Both the position numbers and the translations under genes were made by a program. Below are positions 53,679-64,000 of a stretch of DNA of 64,000 bases, piece by piece. Source of the stretch: Rhynchonema sp. JSB1_4 (Eukaryota > Nematoda > Chromadorea > Monhysterida > Xyalidae); contig JASAMV010008948.1 in the NCBI GenBank assembly GCA_030248065.1, forward strand, positions 1-64,000, given 5' to 3'. Every line of letters starts with the position of its first letter. The first letter of the stretch is position 1. The notes beneath the pieces are model-generated. The model saw only the letters and a program-made list of their open reading frames with translations, did no database searches and had not been told where the DNA came from.

Positions 53679-56600
53679 TGTGAAAGCGGTGCGGAGGCCA
53701 AGAAAATGGATACGTCATCATCAACATCAATCAACATTCAAGGGATTAAACGACGTTATTGTGCTGCCGCAACGTCAGCAGTGTCTTCCAGCGTTTATTC
53801 AAGATCTTCCAACAATGGGTCTAGTTCAGCGGTTCCGATATTGAGGAATGGTCTGATCACAATTCCGTCCAAAATGCGACGACGCGCCGGCAGCAATCGG
53901 TGCAGGATTTGCGCGAAAGTATTCGAAACTGAAGAATTCCTGCTGAAACACAGCCGGGTGGCGCATCCGGACCAGAAAAATTCCGTCCCAACAGCAGCCC
54001 TGGTGTTGCCCAGTTTGTGTATTAACGGTATTGTCAAACCAGCAACAACATCGAAATGTGCCGTTTGTCACAGGCGATTCGAGAATGCGGACGCGCTGAA
54101 ACGACACGAAACGCAGGAACACGCGGATGTCACTCGTTTGTGGTCGAGTTGTTATTTTAGGGCGGCTTTGCGTGAATAGAAAGTACGAAATTATTTTCAT
54201 TTCAACCGAGATCGAAACGTTTTTGTGAAGATTTTTACGTTTTTTGACAAATGACCGTGATGTAACAAATCATAAAACCGGGTAAAATGTGCTTTGCAGC
54301 ACGCACTCCGTCGTTGACGGACTGTTGTTATAATTTACAGGTTTTGATTCGAACGATTTCCAAGAGCAATATCTGAAATTAAATTCAGTGCCATTTCAGA
54401 TCCATCATCGCCCACGTCCTTATCCTTACCAATGGCCAGAAGTCTCGTGCAGGTGAATTCGTCGCAAAATCACACTCAGAATTCAAGACTCACGGCTCCA
54501 TCGCCATCGGTCGGTTTTTTCTATTTTCCCGCGTTTGTTTGAGACCGTACCAGATGTCGGGTGTGGTTTTTTTGGGACCCGACAGCCAACACTTATGGAT
54601 CAATGAAGCGTCAGTTTTGCTGAGAAAAGAATTTTGAGAGAAACGTTTCTTCGAACCAAATGTTTCCGAAGTCGCAGAATGTGATATTTTGGTGCTTACT
54701 TCGTTTGAAAAACAAGCTGAATTCAGCAAATTTTGGTCCGTTTTGGTTCAAAAACTAGATGTCAGGTGTCGGGTAGTTTCAGAACTGTCGGGTGTAGGGT
54801 GTTGGCTTTTTTCTCGGATGTCGGCTGTAGGGTACACCCCCTCCGCCCTGCCCGACCTCCATAGATTTTTAACCAAATTTAGTAGCTTTTTAGCTACTAA
54901 ATTTTTTGAAAAGCTAGTAAATTTTCAAATTTAGTAGCCCAAAAGCTACTAAATTTTGTATTTTGGCCAAAAAAGCTAGGAAATTGGCTTTTAAGCGGCA
55001 AAAAAGCTACTAAATTTTCAATTTTACTAGCTTCTTGCTACTAGCCCATTTTGAAAAAATAAACCCTGCCGACCTCTAACCGTATCTGAGACTGGACTCT
55101 TGCGTGACACTAATTTTATAACAAGCATGCAGTTTACTGTCAGTTGCTTTTCTACTGGTAGGATTTTCGAAACAAGAGTTGGGTGTGGTGAGGTAAGGTC
55201 GACGAAAGCTCGGTCGGTAAATATGAAATATTGCCTGCTGTCAACGTCATATATTTCCGGTTTACACTACGCTTGCGGATAAAAAACACTTTTCGACGGT
55301 TTCTGGAGGTGGAAAATAACAAAAAACGCAGCCGCTTGGAAACATTCTCCATAGAAAGCTATTTTTCATAGATTTTTACTAAATTCAAAAAAAATCGTGT
55401 GACCAACTTTGGTCGAAGTGTAAAAGTGCCTTGTTTTGATCGTTTGGGCGCAGTGAGTAAGACTAATGAGTGTCAAAACCATCTTAAGACACCATGACAC
55501 TGCCTATACTAACGTCAACTGGGTCGAAAATACGTATTTTGGGTTCCCCTACCCTTACACACTACGTTTCTTCATCGTTTTTTTCGTGTGTTTCAAAAAA
55601 TACAAAAAGACCGGTTTTCTTCAAGCATAGTCTGCACCGAGCTCTTTCACACGGTGCTGTCGACCGAGCCTTACACCGACTACTAACCCAACTTTTACAA
55701 CCGTTTGAAAATTCTAGCCTTACACTGGTCAAAATTTTAATACCACACGCCCAAAATATAAAAGGTGACTAATTTTGTTTCAGTCCTCGACGTGCAGTAC
55801 CGTCACCGACAATTTCAGCGTCGAGCTGCAACGTTTCGGCGCGCGTACGTCGTCTGCGCCACCGGCCTCGCATTCGGTCACTGACCAATTGTCAAATAGA
55901 GCAATCGATTCCGAAATCTGTGATCGTCCACCGGTCAATGCAATAACTGCCGTGCAGTTGAGACGGGCGCAAGCCCAAAATCAGGTCAAGCACCGGGGCT
56001 GAGTTTTGACGAAGAAACGAGACCACTGAATATCGTTTGGACATCGTGCCGCTTTGTTCGTGCTAACACAACAAAACGGCACGTTCCCCTGATCACACAA
56101 CCAGGCAGTAAGTGGCAAGAAACGCGCGAAGCGCGAAAAAAATTGATTTTGGGCTGTTTGTTACCTTTTAGAAAGCGCTTCCTGGAACTACCTACTGGCA
56201 CACTGAAATTCTACTGGCTCATTTGCCGAAATCTACTGGCTCATTTCAAATTCTTGAGCCAGTAAAAATGGCAAAAAAACTTTGGCTAACAACAACTATT
56301 ATTTCTTTACTTTCTCCAGGCTCTACGCAAACAGATCCTGTTGCACAAAGAAGACACGGAGAAACATCAAGGCATCGCTGCGTTTCTCACCAGACAGAAC
56401 TTGACTTTACTCGCACAAATTCGAGACCTCAGGGTGAGTTTTTGTTGATGTTCATCAACTTTCGAATTTCAACAATCCTTCCCCCTGTTCTCAATACTTT
56501 TCATTGTGTCTCATTTTTATTCAATTCCAATTTTCTGTACAGGACGAAAATCGCGCGCTCAAATCTCGTCAACAGCTGCAGGCGGAGTGCCCGTCCTGCT

Positions 56601-56851
56601 CAAAGACAGTCGTGCAAATCAAACGGGAACAAATCGACAATGCTGCGCTGTCAACCAATCAGCACACAGTGACGTCATCTCCGACCCATCACAGTGACAC
56701 ATCACTGGACCAAACGACCAATCCGCGAGCGCCGGCCGAATCGCCGCCACCAATCACCGTCAAGCTCGAACCATTCAGCCCGACAAGTGTTGATGTCCAC
56801 AAAGTGAGACAAAAGACGGCCAGAAAAGGGCCACCTGTGGTGCTGGAGTAA
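53679..56851 (+). CDS. C2H2 zinc-finger / coiled-coil protein, putative transcription regulator
   Basis: Exons 53679-54135 (start probably 53706, MDTSSSTSINIQGIKRRYC), 54341-54452, 55162-55192, 55784-55984, 56320-56433 and 56543-56851 (stop). All junctions agree in phase (1, 2, 0, 0, 0). Two C2H2 fingers are in exon 1: CRIC..HSRVAH and CAVC..HETQEH, both with Cys-x2-Cys-x12-His-x4-His spacing. Exons 5-6 form a predicted coiled coil (LTRQNLTLLAQIRDLRDENR), and exon 6 has a CPSC pair. Two sumoylation-type sites, IKRE and VKLE, lie in the acidic/Pro-rich tail ending GPPVVLE. About 350 residues in total. A nuclear DNA-binding regulator is inferred from the fingers; no named family was recognised. 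Its fourth intron ends TTTTGTTTCAG. Intron 2 contains D and E elements. Confidence 0.82.
54547..54859. mobile_element. Family D element, second copy (partly degraded)
   Basis: AGATGTCGGGTGTGG start, then the D body (GAAAAGAATTTTGAGAGAAA, TTTCCGAAGTCGCAGAATGT) and TGTCGGGTGTAGGGTG words. The right end CTCTAACCGTA resumes at about 55073 after the inserted E2. Lies in an intron of the zinc-finger gene. Confidence 0.7.
54860..55068. mobile_element. Family E element E2, word AGCTACTAAATTT
   Basis: CATAGATTTTTAACC at the left and TTTTGAAAAAATAAACCCTG at the right, perfect duplication CCGACCTC (54852-54859 and 55069-55076). Ends match E1, but every internal word reads AAATTTAGTAGC or its complement instead of the TTGCACCTAA word. 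Confidence 0.85.
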
Positions 56852-57410
56852 ACTTGTTCTCTGTCATGGTATAATATTGAAAAACTTTTGTCAATTACAT
56901 TTGGTACAGTCTCCTCAGGTCTCGGAGATGACATCTTTCTTACCCAAAATTGTCAAATTCGTATTGATGCGCTGAAAATATCTCATGTATCTTTCTGTGC
57001 TGAACAATTTGGTGCTTTATTTGTGAAATATGTGGGGCATACGACAGGCATAACAGTTTATTTCCAAAGATACGTTTGTAATGAAATAAAAATGTTGAAA
57101 TCAGCAACAGGATATTTTGCCGTACTGTACGCCGATGTGGCAACTCATCGGCCAACCATCAACTAACGGGCGAAATCAAGCTTGGTGATCGGTCTTGCCT
57201 GGATCATGTGACCTTTTCGCTGAGGATGATTTACTCGTGCCGCTAGTTTTGACCGGTGTAGTAGTTTATTTTGGGTCCGGGAACATCTTTTGCACTGCTC
57301 GAAGTTAGTGTCATCGCTAACGAACGCTCGAAATATTCTTAATGAAAAAAGTCGTTACGGACACGACCTATCACCAAAGTGATAAAACATAGCACTTCAA
57401 GACTATAGCT

Positions 57411-57610
57411 GTCCCCTTGATTGTCGAATGGATAAAGTGTCAGACTCGCAAGCCAACACCTCTGGTTCGATACCACGTAGAGGACTTATCTGTCTGATGA
57501 CGACAGCAGGATCCGTTGCCGCAACCGCGCCCCATCGGGCGTCTTACCGTAACCTAACAGCCCTCGTCAGGACTACCCCCGGTTTCTGGCGATAAGACCG
57601 TGAAAAATTT
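57411..57610 (+). repeat. tRNA-like head plus unique tail, probable SINE
   Basis: GTCCCCTTGATTGTCGAATG starts a tRNA-like fold: the acceptor pairs with AGAGGAC at 57479-57485 at six of seven positions, an AATGGATAAAG D loop resembles arginine tRNAs, and the B box is GGTTCGATACC. The anticodon arm does not pair. The following 120 bases (GACGACAGCAGGATCCGTTG and on) look like a SINE body. 56860-58227 contains no supported gene. Confidence 0.45.
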
Positions 57611-58227
57611 TTCCAAAAATGTCAACACATGGCCACAAACATTCAGAGAAAAGACCGATCACCAAGTTTGAGCTCGTCCAATATTAACACGCAACATTTA
57701 TTTTTGTTGATTGAGTCTTCCAGTTTTTTCACACAAACAAGTTGATAATGAAGGTCCGACTGACAAGAACTTTGGCAAAAGCACAACAACACACGGACAG
57801 CTGAACATAGCAGTGCGTATAACACGCTCAGAGAGAACTGCGAACAACAAACGCAAGAAAACAGCGATCGGGGAAGTAGTTCACAAACGAACAGCTGGTT
57901 GCTCTGACACAGAGAATGTACTTTTTGTTTGTAACCTGTTTTGCACAAAAGGCTCTGAACAAGATGACCACAGTTGATAACACACATGAAAAAAACACCA
58001 GCAGTGTGGATAGGGAACGATTACCATACAAATGTGTCATTCAAAATACCCAGAATTCACATATGTAGCGACGAGGAGGATCACCGACTAATTGATATAT
58101 GGTCAACTCAGATCATCAACTGCAGTCGTCAACGCAAAATAGCCCTGAGTAGGCGCCTAGAAATAATGCACATGGCATTCGGCGCGAGTTGACCACATAT
58201 CAATAAGCCGCGATCGCCAACGACAGT

Positions 58228-60336
58228 TCATTGTTGTGTCCGCCATGGTTGATGTTGTTGTTGTGTGCGTGCTGCTGTTGCAAATGTTGTTGAGTGTTGT
58301 TCCTTGCGCATTTTGCTGCGTCGATTCTGGAACCAGATGCGAACCTGCGTGTCAGTCAGTCCCAGCTGTTGTGCCAACGTCGCACGATCACTGCCGGTGA
58401 TGTAGTTGCCCTGACGATACGCACGCTCCAGTACATGCACTTGACCCAAATCGTACACGGTCCGCTGCAACATTAGCTCTCTGCTTTTGGCCGCTTTGGT
58501 CAGGTGATGCACTCGCATACTGACCATGACCTGGTACGCCGCCATACCGTGAATGTGAAAACCGGTCGAAATGGAGGCTTATAGCACTGTAGTCAAATCA
58601 CACGCGCTAATTTGGAGCTGCTTGATTTGCCGGCAAGATTTGGCGACGTGTTTTTGACGACAGTACTATTAGCCGAAATGGAGACCTGCTGTGCATTTCG
58701 CATGGGTCAAGCACATTGCTCAAACGCACATTATACAGAACAGAAACTACCATCATTGGCCAGGTTCTTATGGTTGCGGACAACCGAAAAAACTAAAAAC
58801 ACACTGTCGTGCTTTTTCTTCAATCACATTCTTCTGATGGCACACGCCAGTTATATCTCACCTGCTTTCGGTGATGTTTCACGGGTGTTTGTTTCGTGTT
58901 CGCATCGAGTTTAGTGGGCAAACAGAGGTTATACGCGGTCGTGAGTTCTGCAAAAAGAAAAACAATAACGGATGGTTTTCTTTAGTTTTGAAGTGTGCTC
59001 CAACCAAGGAGAATTCACGAAACACTGCAGAATATACTGGGCCCACCCCACCCCAATGTGAATGCTCCGTAAAAACATAAAATTCCGTCCTGTCTTGCGT
59101 GCCATGCACGCACTGGAGGATTTGTGTCGTAATATCGCACATTGGAATTTTTGACCACAGCTTTACTTCCCATCCTGATCTCCACTATTTCAATCGACAA
59201 AACTAAATTACTCTACGTACCTTCCACGTTATGCGCAGGACTGATGTTTTGCTCCTGTTTTATCATATCCATGCTGCCGCCATGCAATGACGCTCCGTTC
59301 TGCACTTGCAGCTCGCGCATCCGCAATTGTAGCAGGGCGTAGATGGCTGCTTGCTGGTCGAAATCTGCGGTTGTTGTGTGCAGCGACGAGTTGAACAGCT
59401 GCAATATTTTCGATCGGTCAGTCTTTTGTCGTCTTAAACTTGCAGACACCTGAGTCCTTGTGACCACAGCTACATAAATGGATCGAATGCACAATTATAG
59501 AACCTCCTGTTGCAGATGGGCGTTCGTCTACGTCAACCTGCTCTCGCAGACGGTCGATGCACCAAGTCATCGTCAGGGCACCAGAGGCCCCAAAGCACAC
59601 ACGACCTGGTTTTATGCTGGCCAGTGCGGAGGATGGTTGTCACTACGGTATCCACACCACAACAGATGGGGACTAAGCTGTCGTTGACTGAAGTCTGTTG
59701 TCGGAAATCATGTACAGTTATGTACATGAGGTCAAGCTATACAGTACGCGAAACGCATGCACATATTCATTCCCAAAATCACGAAGAATGTCACAGTAAC
59801 ATTTCATACAATTATAGTTGCAACCAACATTCTGTATGAAATCCGGTCGTTTGATCTGGTCCATGTTGGTCACGTGATCACGGCCTTCTGGACTCGGTGT
59901 TGTGTCGGACGGGGGACTACCGGTTGACAGCGAGGTGTTCTGAAATTGGTGATGTTTCAAACATCCCGCCGCAAATCTGTCATGTCGAGGTTTGTGCACG
60001 TGCGCTATGGTTTTAGACACAGAAAAATTGCACTACCTTAGTATGATCCGTATCTGATTCCTCTGTGGTGAGTGTTGCTGTAGCTGATGTCGAAGGCGGG
60101 ACCCGATCCATCAGCAGCAGTTGGCTGATCGAAAAATCCGAATGTCTCCTTTTTGTGCTGTCATTGTTGCCGTTGTCGTTATTATGGCTGGTCATCGGTT
60201 GACTCAGGCTGCTAACGTAATTGTGTGCTTGAAAATCAGGCAATCCTGCTGATGCCTGATAATCAAGGAACGCCGATGCGGTCGACGGATCGCCGATTCG
60301 CGGAATGAAATTCGGGTACGTGAGAGCATTGAACAT
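58228..60336 (-). CDS. Homeobox transcription factor with eh1-like motif
   Basis: Five exons in consistent phase: 60336-60037, 59939-59829, 59398-59221, 58577-58531 and 58464-58228, total about 290 residues. The N terminus carries KRRHSDFSISQLLLMDR, an eh1-type FSIxxLL motif that in other homeoproteins recruits Groucho corepressors. Exon 3 encodes a Gln-rich stretch (DFDQQAAIYALLQLRMRELQ). The homeodomain is in exon 5, with an intron at its N-terminal edge: RTVYDLGQVHVLERAYRQGN then LAQQLGLTDTQVRIWFQNRR and SKMRKEQ, followed by a short Gln-rich tail. WFQNRR with Gln50 and Asn51 is intact. The LGLTxTQVxIWFQNxRSK pattern is closest to Distal-less/NK-like ANTP-class domains, but the rest is divergent. 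The N-terminal basic arm (normally Arg-rich) is poorly conserved. Orthology not assigned. Confidence 0.85.
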
Positions 60337-60949
60337 TTTGTGAATCTGAAAAAATACAAACGCGGAAATTATGTTGGTGGACATACTGTATGCGCAACTC
60401 AATTGATCCGCACCTAGATATGGGTTATGATACCTACGATGATGATATGATGATACCTACATACTTACAATGTCATGGTGTTAGTCAGTTGTCTCGTGCG
60501 CACAAAGTACTGTAGTTCCTCAAAGCCTGTGAACATGATCGGCAGCTAAATGATTGACGCCAGTAACGCTGTAATTAGATGCTGCTGCCGCTGCCAAGAA
60601 TAACAATATTATTGCGCCCGGAGTACAAAAAACGGACTATATTTATCAATCAAACACTAAATATAGTCAAAACAACACCAGCGCGCTCGAAGCCTTTGTG
60701 ATCCGCGTTGCCATGTGACGTTCGCACCAGAAGAAAAGTGTGGGCTGCAAACTTGCAGATTGGCCCGGTGCAGTCTTAAATGAAAAAGACGCATGCACTG
60801 CCTGATGCCCTAATGTCTTGTTAGCGAACGCACCACGTTATCATGGGCGAGCATACAAGGAAAGGTTTCTCAATCTCAACAGCAGTCCAGTATACCGAAA
60901 AGCCCCGAGCCTGTATTATATCCCATCTGGTTGTTAAACAACCCAAAAA

Positions 60950-63900
60950 CATCACCAAACCAAATACTTGTTGGGGGGAATTTTATCCGAGATAAAAAAA
61001 AAAGAACCCAAGGAAAAAAAAAAAAAAAAAAAAAAAAGGGTAGGGGAACTTAACTTACACCGGTAGAAAAAAAAGAGGGCGCACCACCCCACAAAAAGAA
61101 AGCACCGCCCCGGCCCCACCCACCCCCCACCCATACACACACCGCGCCAGAGTTTGTACTTTTTAGCTTAACCTACACTCACATCTACACCACACCCTTT
61201 GTCGTCAATCAGTTAATTAGTGCGCTTATCAGATTTGGCTTTAAAAATTAAGCAAAAAAGCCTTGCAGGGACGGAAACAAAGCTTAGGGGGGCTGAGCAA
61301 TAGCAATACCTATTAAACACAACACACCACACACTCACCACCCTATATTTTCCCCCCCCCTGGGCCTTAGGCTCTTAGCGCTTGCTCTGCCTGCTTGCCT
61401 GCTTCGCGGCGCGCTGCACCGAACTGGAGCACTCACTCCTGACGCTCTCAACTATCCTCCTGTCGCCGAGGCACTCTGAGCGCTCTACTGTATTTACTAT
61501 ATTTCTTATTCTTCTTAATCGCAATCTCCAAATGCTCCAAAGACACAGATAACCCACAGCTATTTACATACTCTGATTATTAGATATATTTATATATCTC
61601 TTACACAAGAAAATATACATATATATATACATATTTATACATACATATCCCCACATACTATTCTCCACATAGTATATATCACATATGATTACCTTCCCCG
61701 CGATCGCCGTTGATCGGCAGCGATGCGATAGTCACTGCTCTCTCTATCTGTATAATCCATTAATCCTACTGATATTTTACTACGCGTATCTTATCCATAT
61801 TTCCCCTCGCCTGTTATATATCTCCGATGCTCCGCTATGCTGGTATATATCATTCTTCCTATGTCACCATAAAACAAGTAGCCTTCTCATATCTCCATAC
61901 TGCTTTGCACTTATCCTTTTTGTTTCTTTTCTACAGTATATATATATGTGTCTTTGTTCCCCGGAAATCTGCTATCTCTGCAAATTGCAGTTTATCTACC
62001 TTTGCACCATATATAAATTCAAGCCATCAGCGTCCACAGTATCAGCACCAGCGACCGCCGCCAGCACCAACAGCTACATCCACAGCATCGAACACCAACC
62101 CATACCCCCTCTCTGAGTTCAGCATACCCGATATCCCCATCTCTTATTTACGCACTACCTATATAATCATCAATCATATCCCATGCTATACCTTCATACT
62201 AACCCATCCTATTATTTCTTACTCTATATCACCAGTACCTCCTTTTCTCACCCGCTGACACAAATCGATCGCTATTCTACATCCCTGCGCCCGCCAGCCA
62301 TCATTCTCTATTCTCTCTCCTCTCTATCTGCCGCCCATCCTTCGCTCTCTCTCTTCCTTCTTCTACTACCGTCTATCTGCGGCGCTTTAGAACGCCGGAG
62401 ACCTTCTCCCGGCAACGAATTTCATCTATCCTCCTCTCCCAGTCTCCCATATAAATCCTCTCCTTCTCATTCCTCTATTAACTATTATCTTATTTCAAAA
62501 CCAAGCGCCGCCAGCCCGACCATTCTGACCAAGCCTCCCCCCCCCCCCCCCCGCGATTCCAAAGCCCCGACCCGCCCCCCCCCACTTTCTATGTCCTAAT
62601 CCCGCCCGCGCCGCGCCTTTCTTCGATACTTCTGCCAAGCACCATTTTGGCTATATATTTCGCAAATCCGTTCTTTGCCTCAATCCTGCCCGCCCCGTCC
62701 CGCCCCACAACCCCCCCCCCCCCCCCCTCCCCCTCTCTGTCCCTCCCCAGCCCATCTAACCTCTCTTCACCACCATACTCATCCCCCCTATTCTTCACTA
62801 TAGCATTCAAGCCCGCCACCCCCTCCACGCAGCGCATAACCTTCACCAACTCCGCGCCGCTCCATCTGATCACTCCCTTATCTCAATACTTTATTTGTCA
62901 CCTTTTATCCCCATTATCTCTAAAAATCCCCTATCTTACCAATATGCCCCGATAATACAATTTACCGAACGGCCCTTTATCCCTTGGGGGGCTCTACCAG
63001 AGCTCTCTATCGTCCGTTCTCTCTCCCGGCCCCCCGCTCCCCATCTTCCCCGCCCCGCCCCACCCCCATCCCATCCCGCCCCCCCCCCCCCTACCCCCCC
63101 CCCCCTCTCCTACCCCCCCCAACCGGACCCCCATTCCTATCATCCCCCCTCCCATTCGTCTATACTACCACCCCCCCCCCCTCCTCTCGTTTTTGTTTCT
63201 TATATCTCCCACCGCCCTCCCGCGCTATGATTGAATTATAGGTGCTATACTATAGTATCAGATATAGCTAGAAAAAACATACACAAAACCTCACCCTAAA
63301 TTCACTACTAAAACAATCTGCCCCTTTCTATATCGTTCTATATATCCTCCACTATTATCACTTTACCCCAATATACACCTATCCACTGCTCCAATAAGCC
63401 CCCCCGCACCTACTCCGACTCTTTATGCTAATCTCCTTATCCGTTTTAATTATATTTATATTATTCTCTATTTTTTTTTAGCTATGCTCTTTCTCCATTA
63501 TTATATCTCCCCGCTCCCTCTCGACCTATTCTCTCCGCATACCCTCCCGACCCTACACACCATATCCCACTATTCCACGACTTCTTATCTCTTCATATTT
63601 ATTTTTTACTAAAATTTATATTTATCTTTATTTTCCTTTTTTTATATCTATTTTATCTCATACATATTATTCCATATCTTTTCTCTCTAAAAAATCTCTT
63701 CTCCCCTCCGTAGCTCACCGCCTCCCCCTCTTCCGCTTCGACACTACCGACATTATCATACTCATCTCTTTTCCGTATATAACATTTATTCTCATATTAC
63801 TATTGCACTGCATACTTTTTTTCACTACATTCATATTTCTAAAAAATATCTTTTTAAGTAACTAGAGATACATATACTATACCTCCAGTATATTATTTAC

Positions 63901-64000
63901 CGAATCTCTAATATCTCCTAACTATTAATATCACATTTAACATCCATAGACTATTCATATTTTTAATTAGCAATCCACTTTTACACATCTAACTAATCTC
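60950..64000. other. C/T-rich, G-poor terminal segment of doubtful quality
   Basis: From about 60950 (A-runs, G-runs, then C-runs of 10-20) to the end, the sequence is dominated by C and T with very little G on this strand and numerous homopolymers. No exon, repeat family or element seen elsewhere in the window appears. Open frames here are low-complexity Pro/Ser/Leu/Tyr strings. It could be a real pyrimidine-rich satellite-like region, but an unpolished long-read end or a misjoin is at least as likely. Confidence 0.6.

Noticed and set aside
57411..57485. Functional tRNA gene
   Set aside because: Acceptor arm and B box are acceptable, but the anticodon stem does not pair and the following sequence looks like a SINE body.
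61685..63241. Open frames rich in Pro, Ser and Tyr near the right edge
   Set aside because: Low-complexity products of C/T-rich sequence that may itself be unreliable.

Overview
The window is eukaryotic and comes from an animal. It carries a complete ARF-type GTPase gene, a homeobox gene with an eh1-like repressor motif, a C2H2 zinc-finger/coiled-coil gene and an inactive trypsin-like protease homologue. All are split by introns, many of them short, with GT..AG ends. No bacterial operon, CRISPR array or viral genome was seen. The species was not identified; an invertebrate with a very transposon-rich, intron-rich genome fits best.

Genes, left to right. 1-1768 (-): serine-protease homologue with two catalytic residues lost, running off the left edge. 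2476-5853 (-): about 18-exon gene for a charged, low-complexity protein with a repeated PQMR module. 7513-9245 (-): Ser/Thr/Pro-rich 3' exons, possibly the 3' part of the ankyrin-repeat gene whose 5' exons lie at 14243-16700 (-). 28920-30129 (-): 3' exons of a Cys-rich single-pass membrane protein. 40521-43424 (-): intact ARF1-like gene, 181 aa. 53679-56851 (+): two C2H2 fingers plus a coiled coil. 58228-60336 (-): homeobox gene of about 290 aa. The genes look independent; no shared pathway is evident.

Most of the rest is mobile DNA, chiefly non-autonomous inverted-terminal-repeat elements. The blocks are: 10278-14069, a 3.8-kb composite with roughly 700-bp near-identical inverted arms around nested elements; 17.4-22.1 kb, several fold-back elements; 22.1-26.2 kb, a 31-bp tandem array; 33.2 kb, a (GT)122 microsatellite; 33.9 kb, a mariner-type MITE; 43.9-55.1 kb, a dense nest of elements.

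The most unusual observation is in 44-55 kb. Elements with the same termini and body, many flanked by perfect 8-bp target duplications (hAT-like), carry several copies of a short internal word near both ends. In different copies of one family the whole set of words is changed together. Three families show this (called B, E and X here). Up to five levels of nesting can be read from target duplications, and several insertions fell inside another element's word.

From about 60.95 kb to the right edge, base composition changes abruptly to C/T-rich, G-poor, homopolymer-rich sequence with no recognisable genes. It may be low-quality or misassembled. Stretches at 1769-2475, 9.25-10.27, 16.7-17.4, 20.3-21.5, 26.6-28.1, 30.1-33.2 and 34.3-40.5 kb hold no gene I can support.
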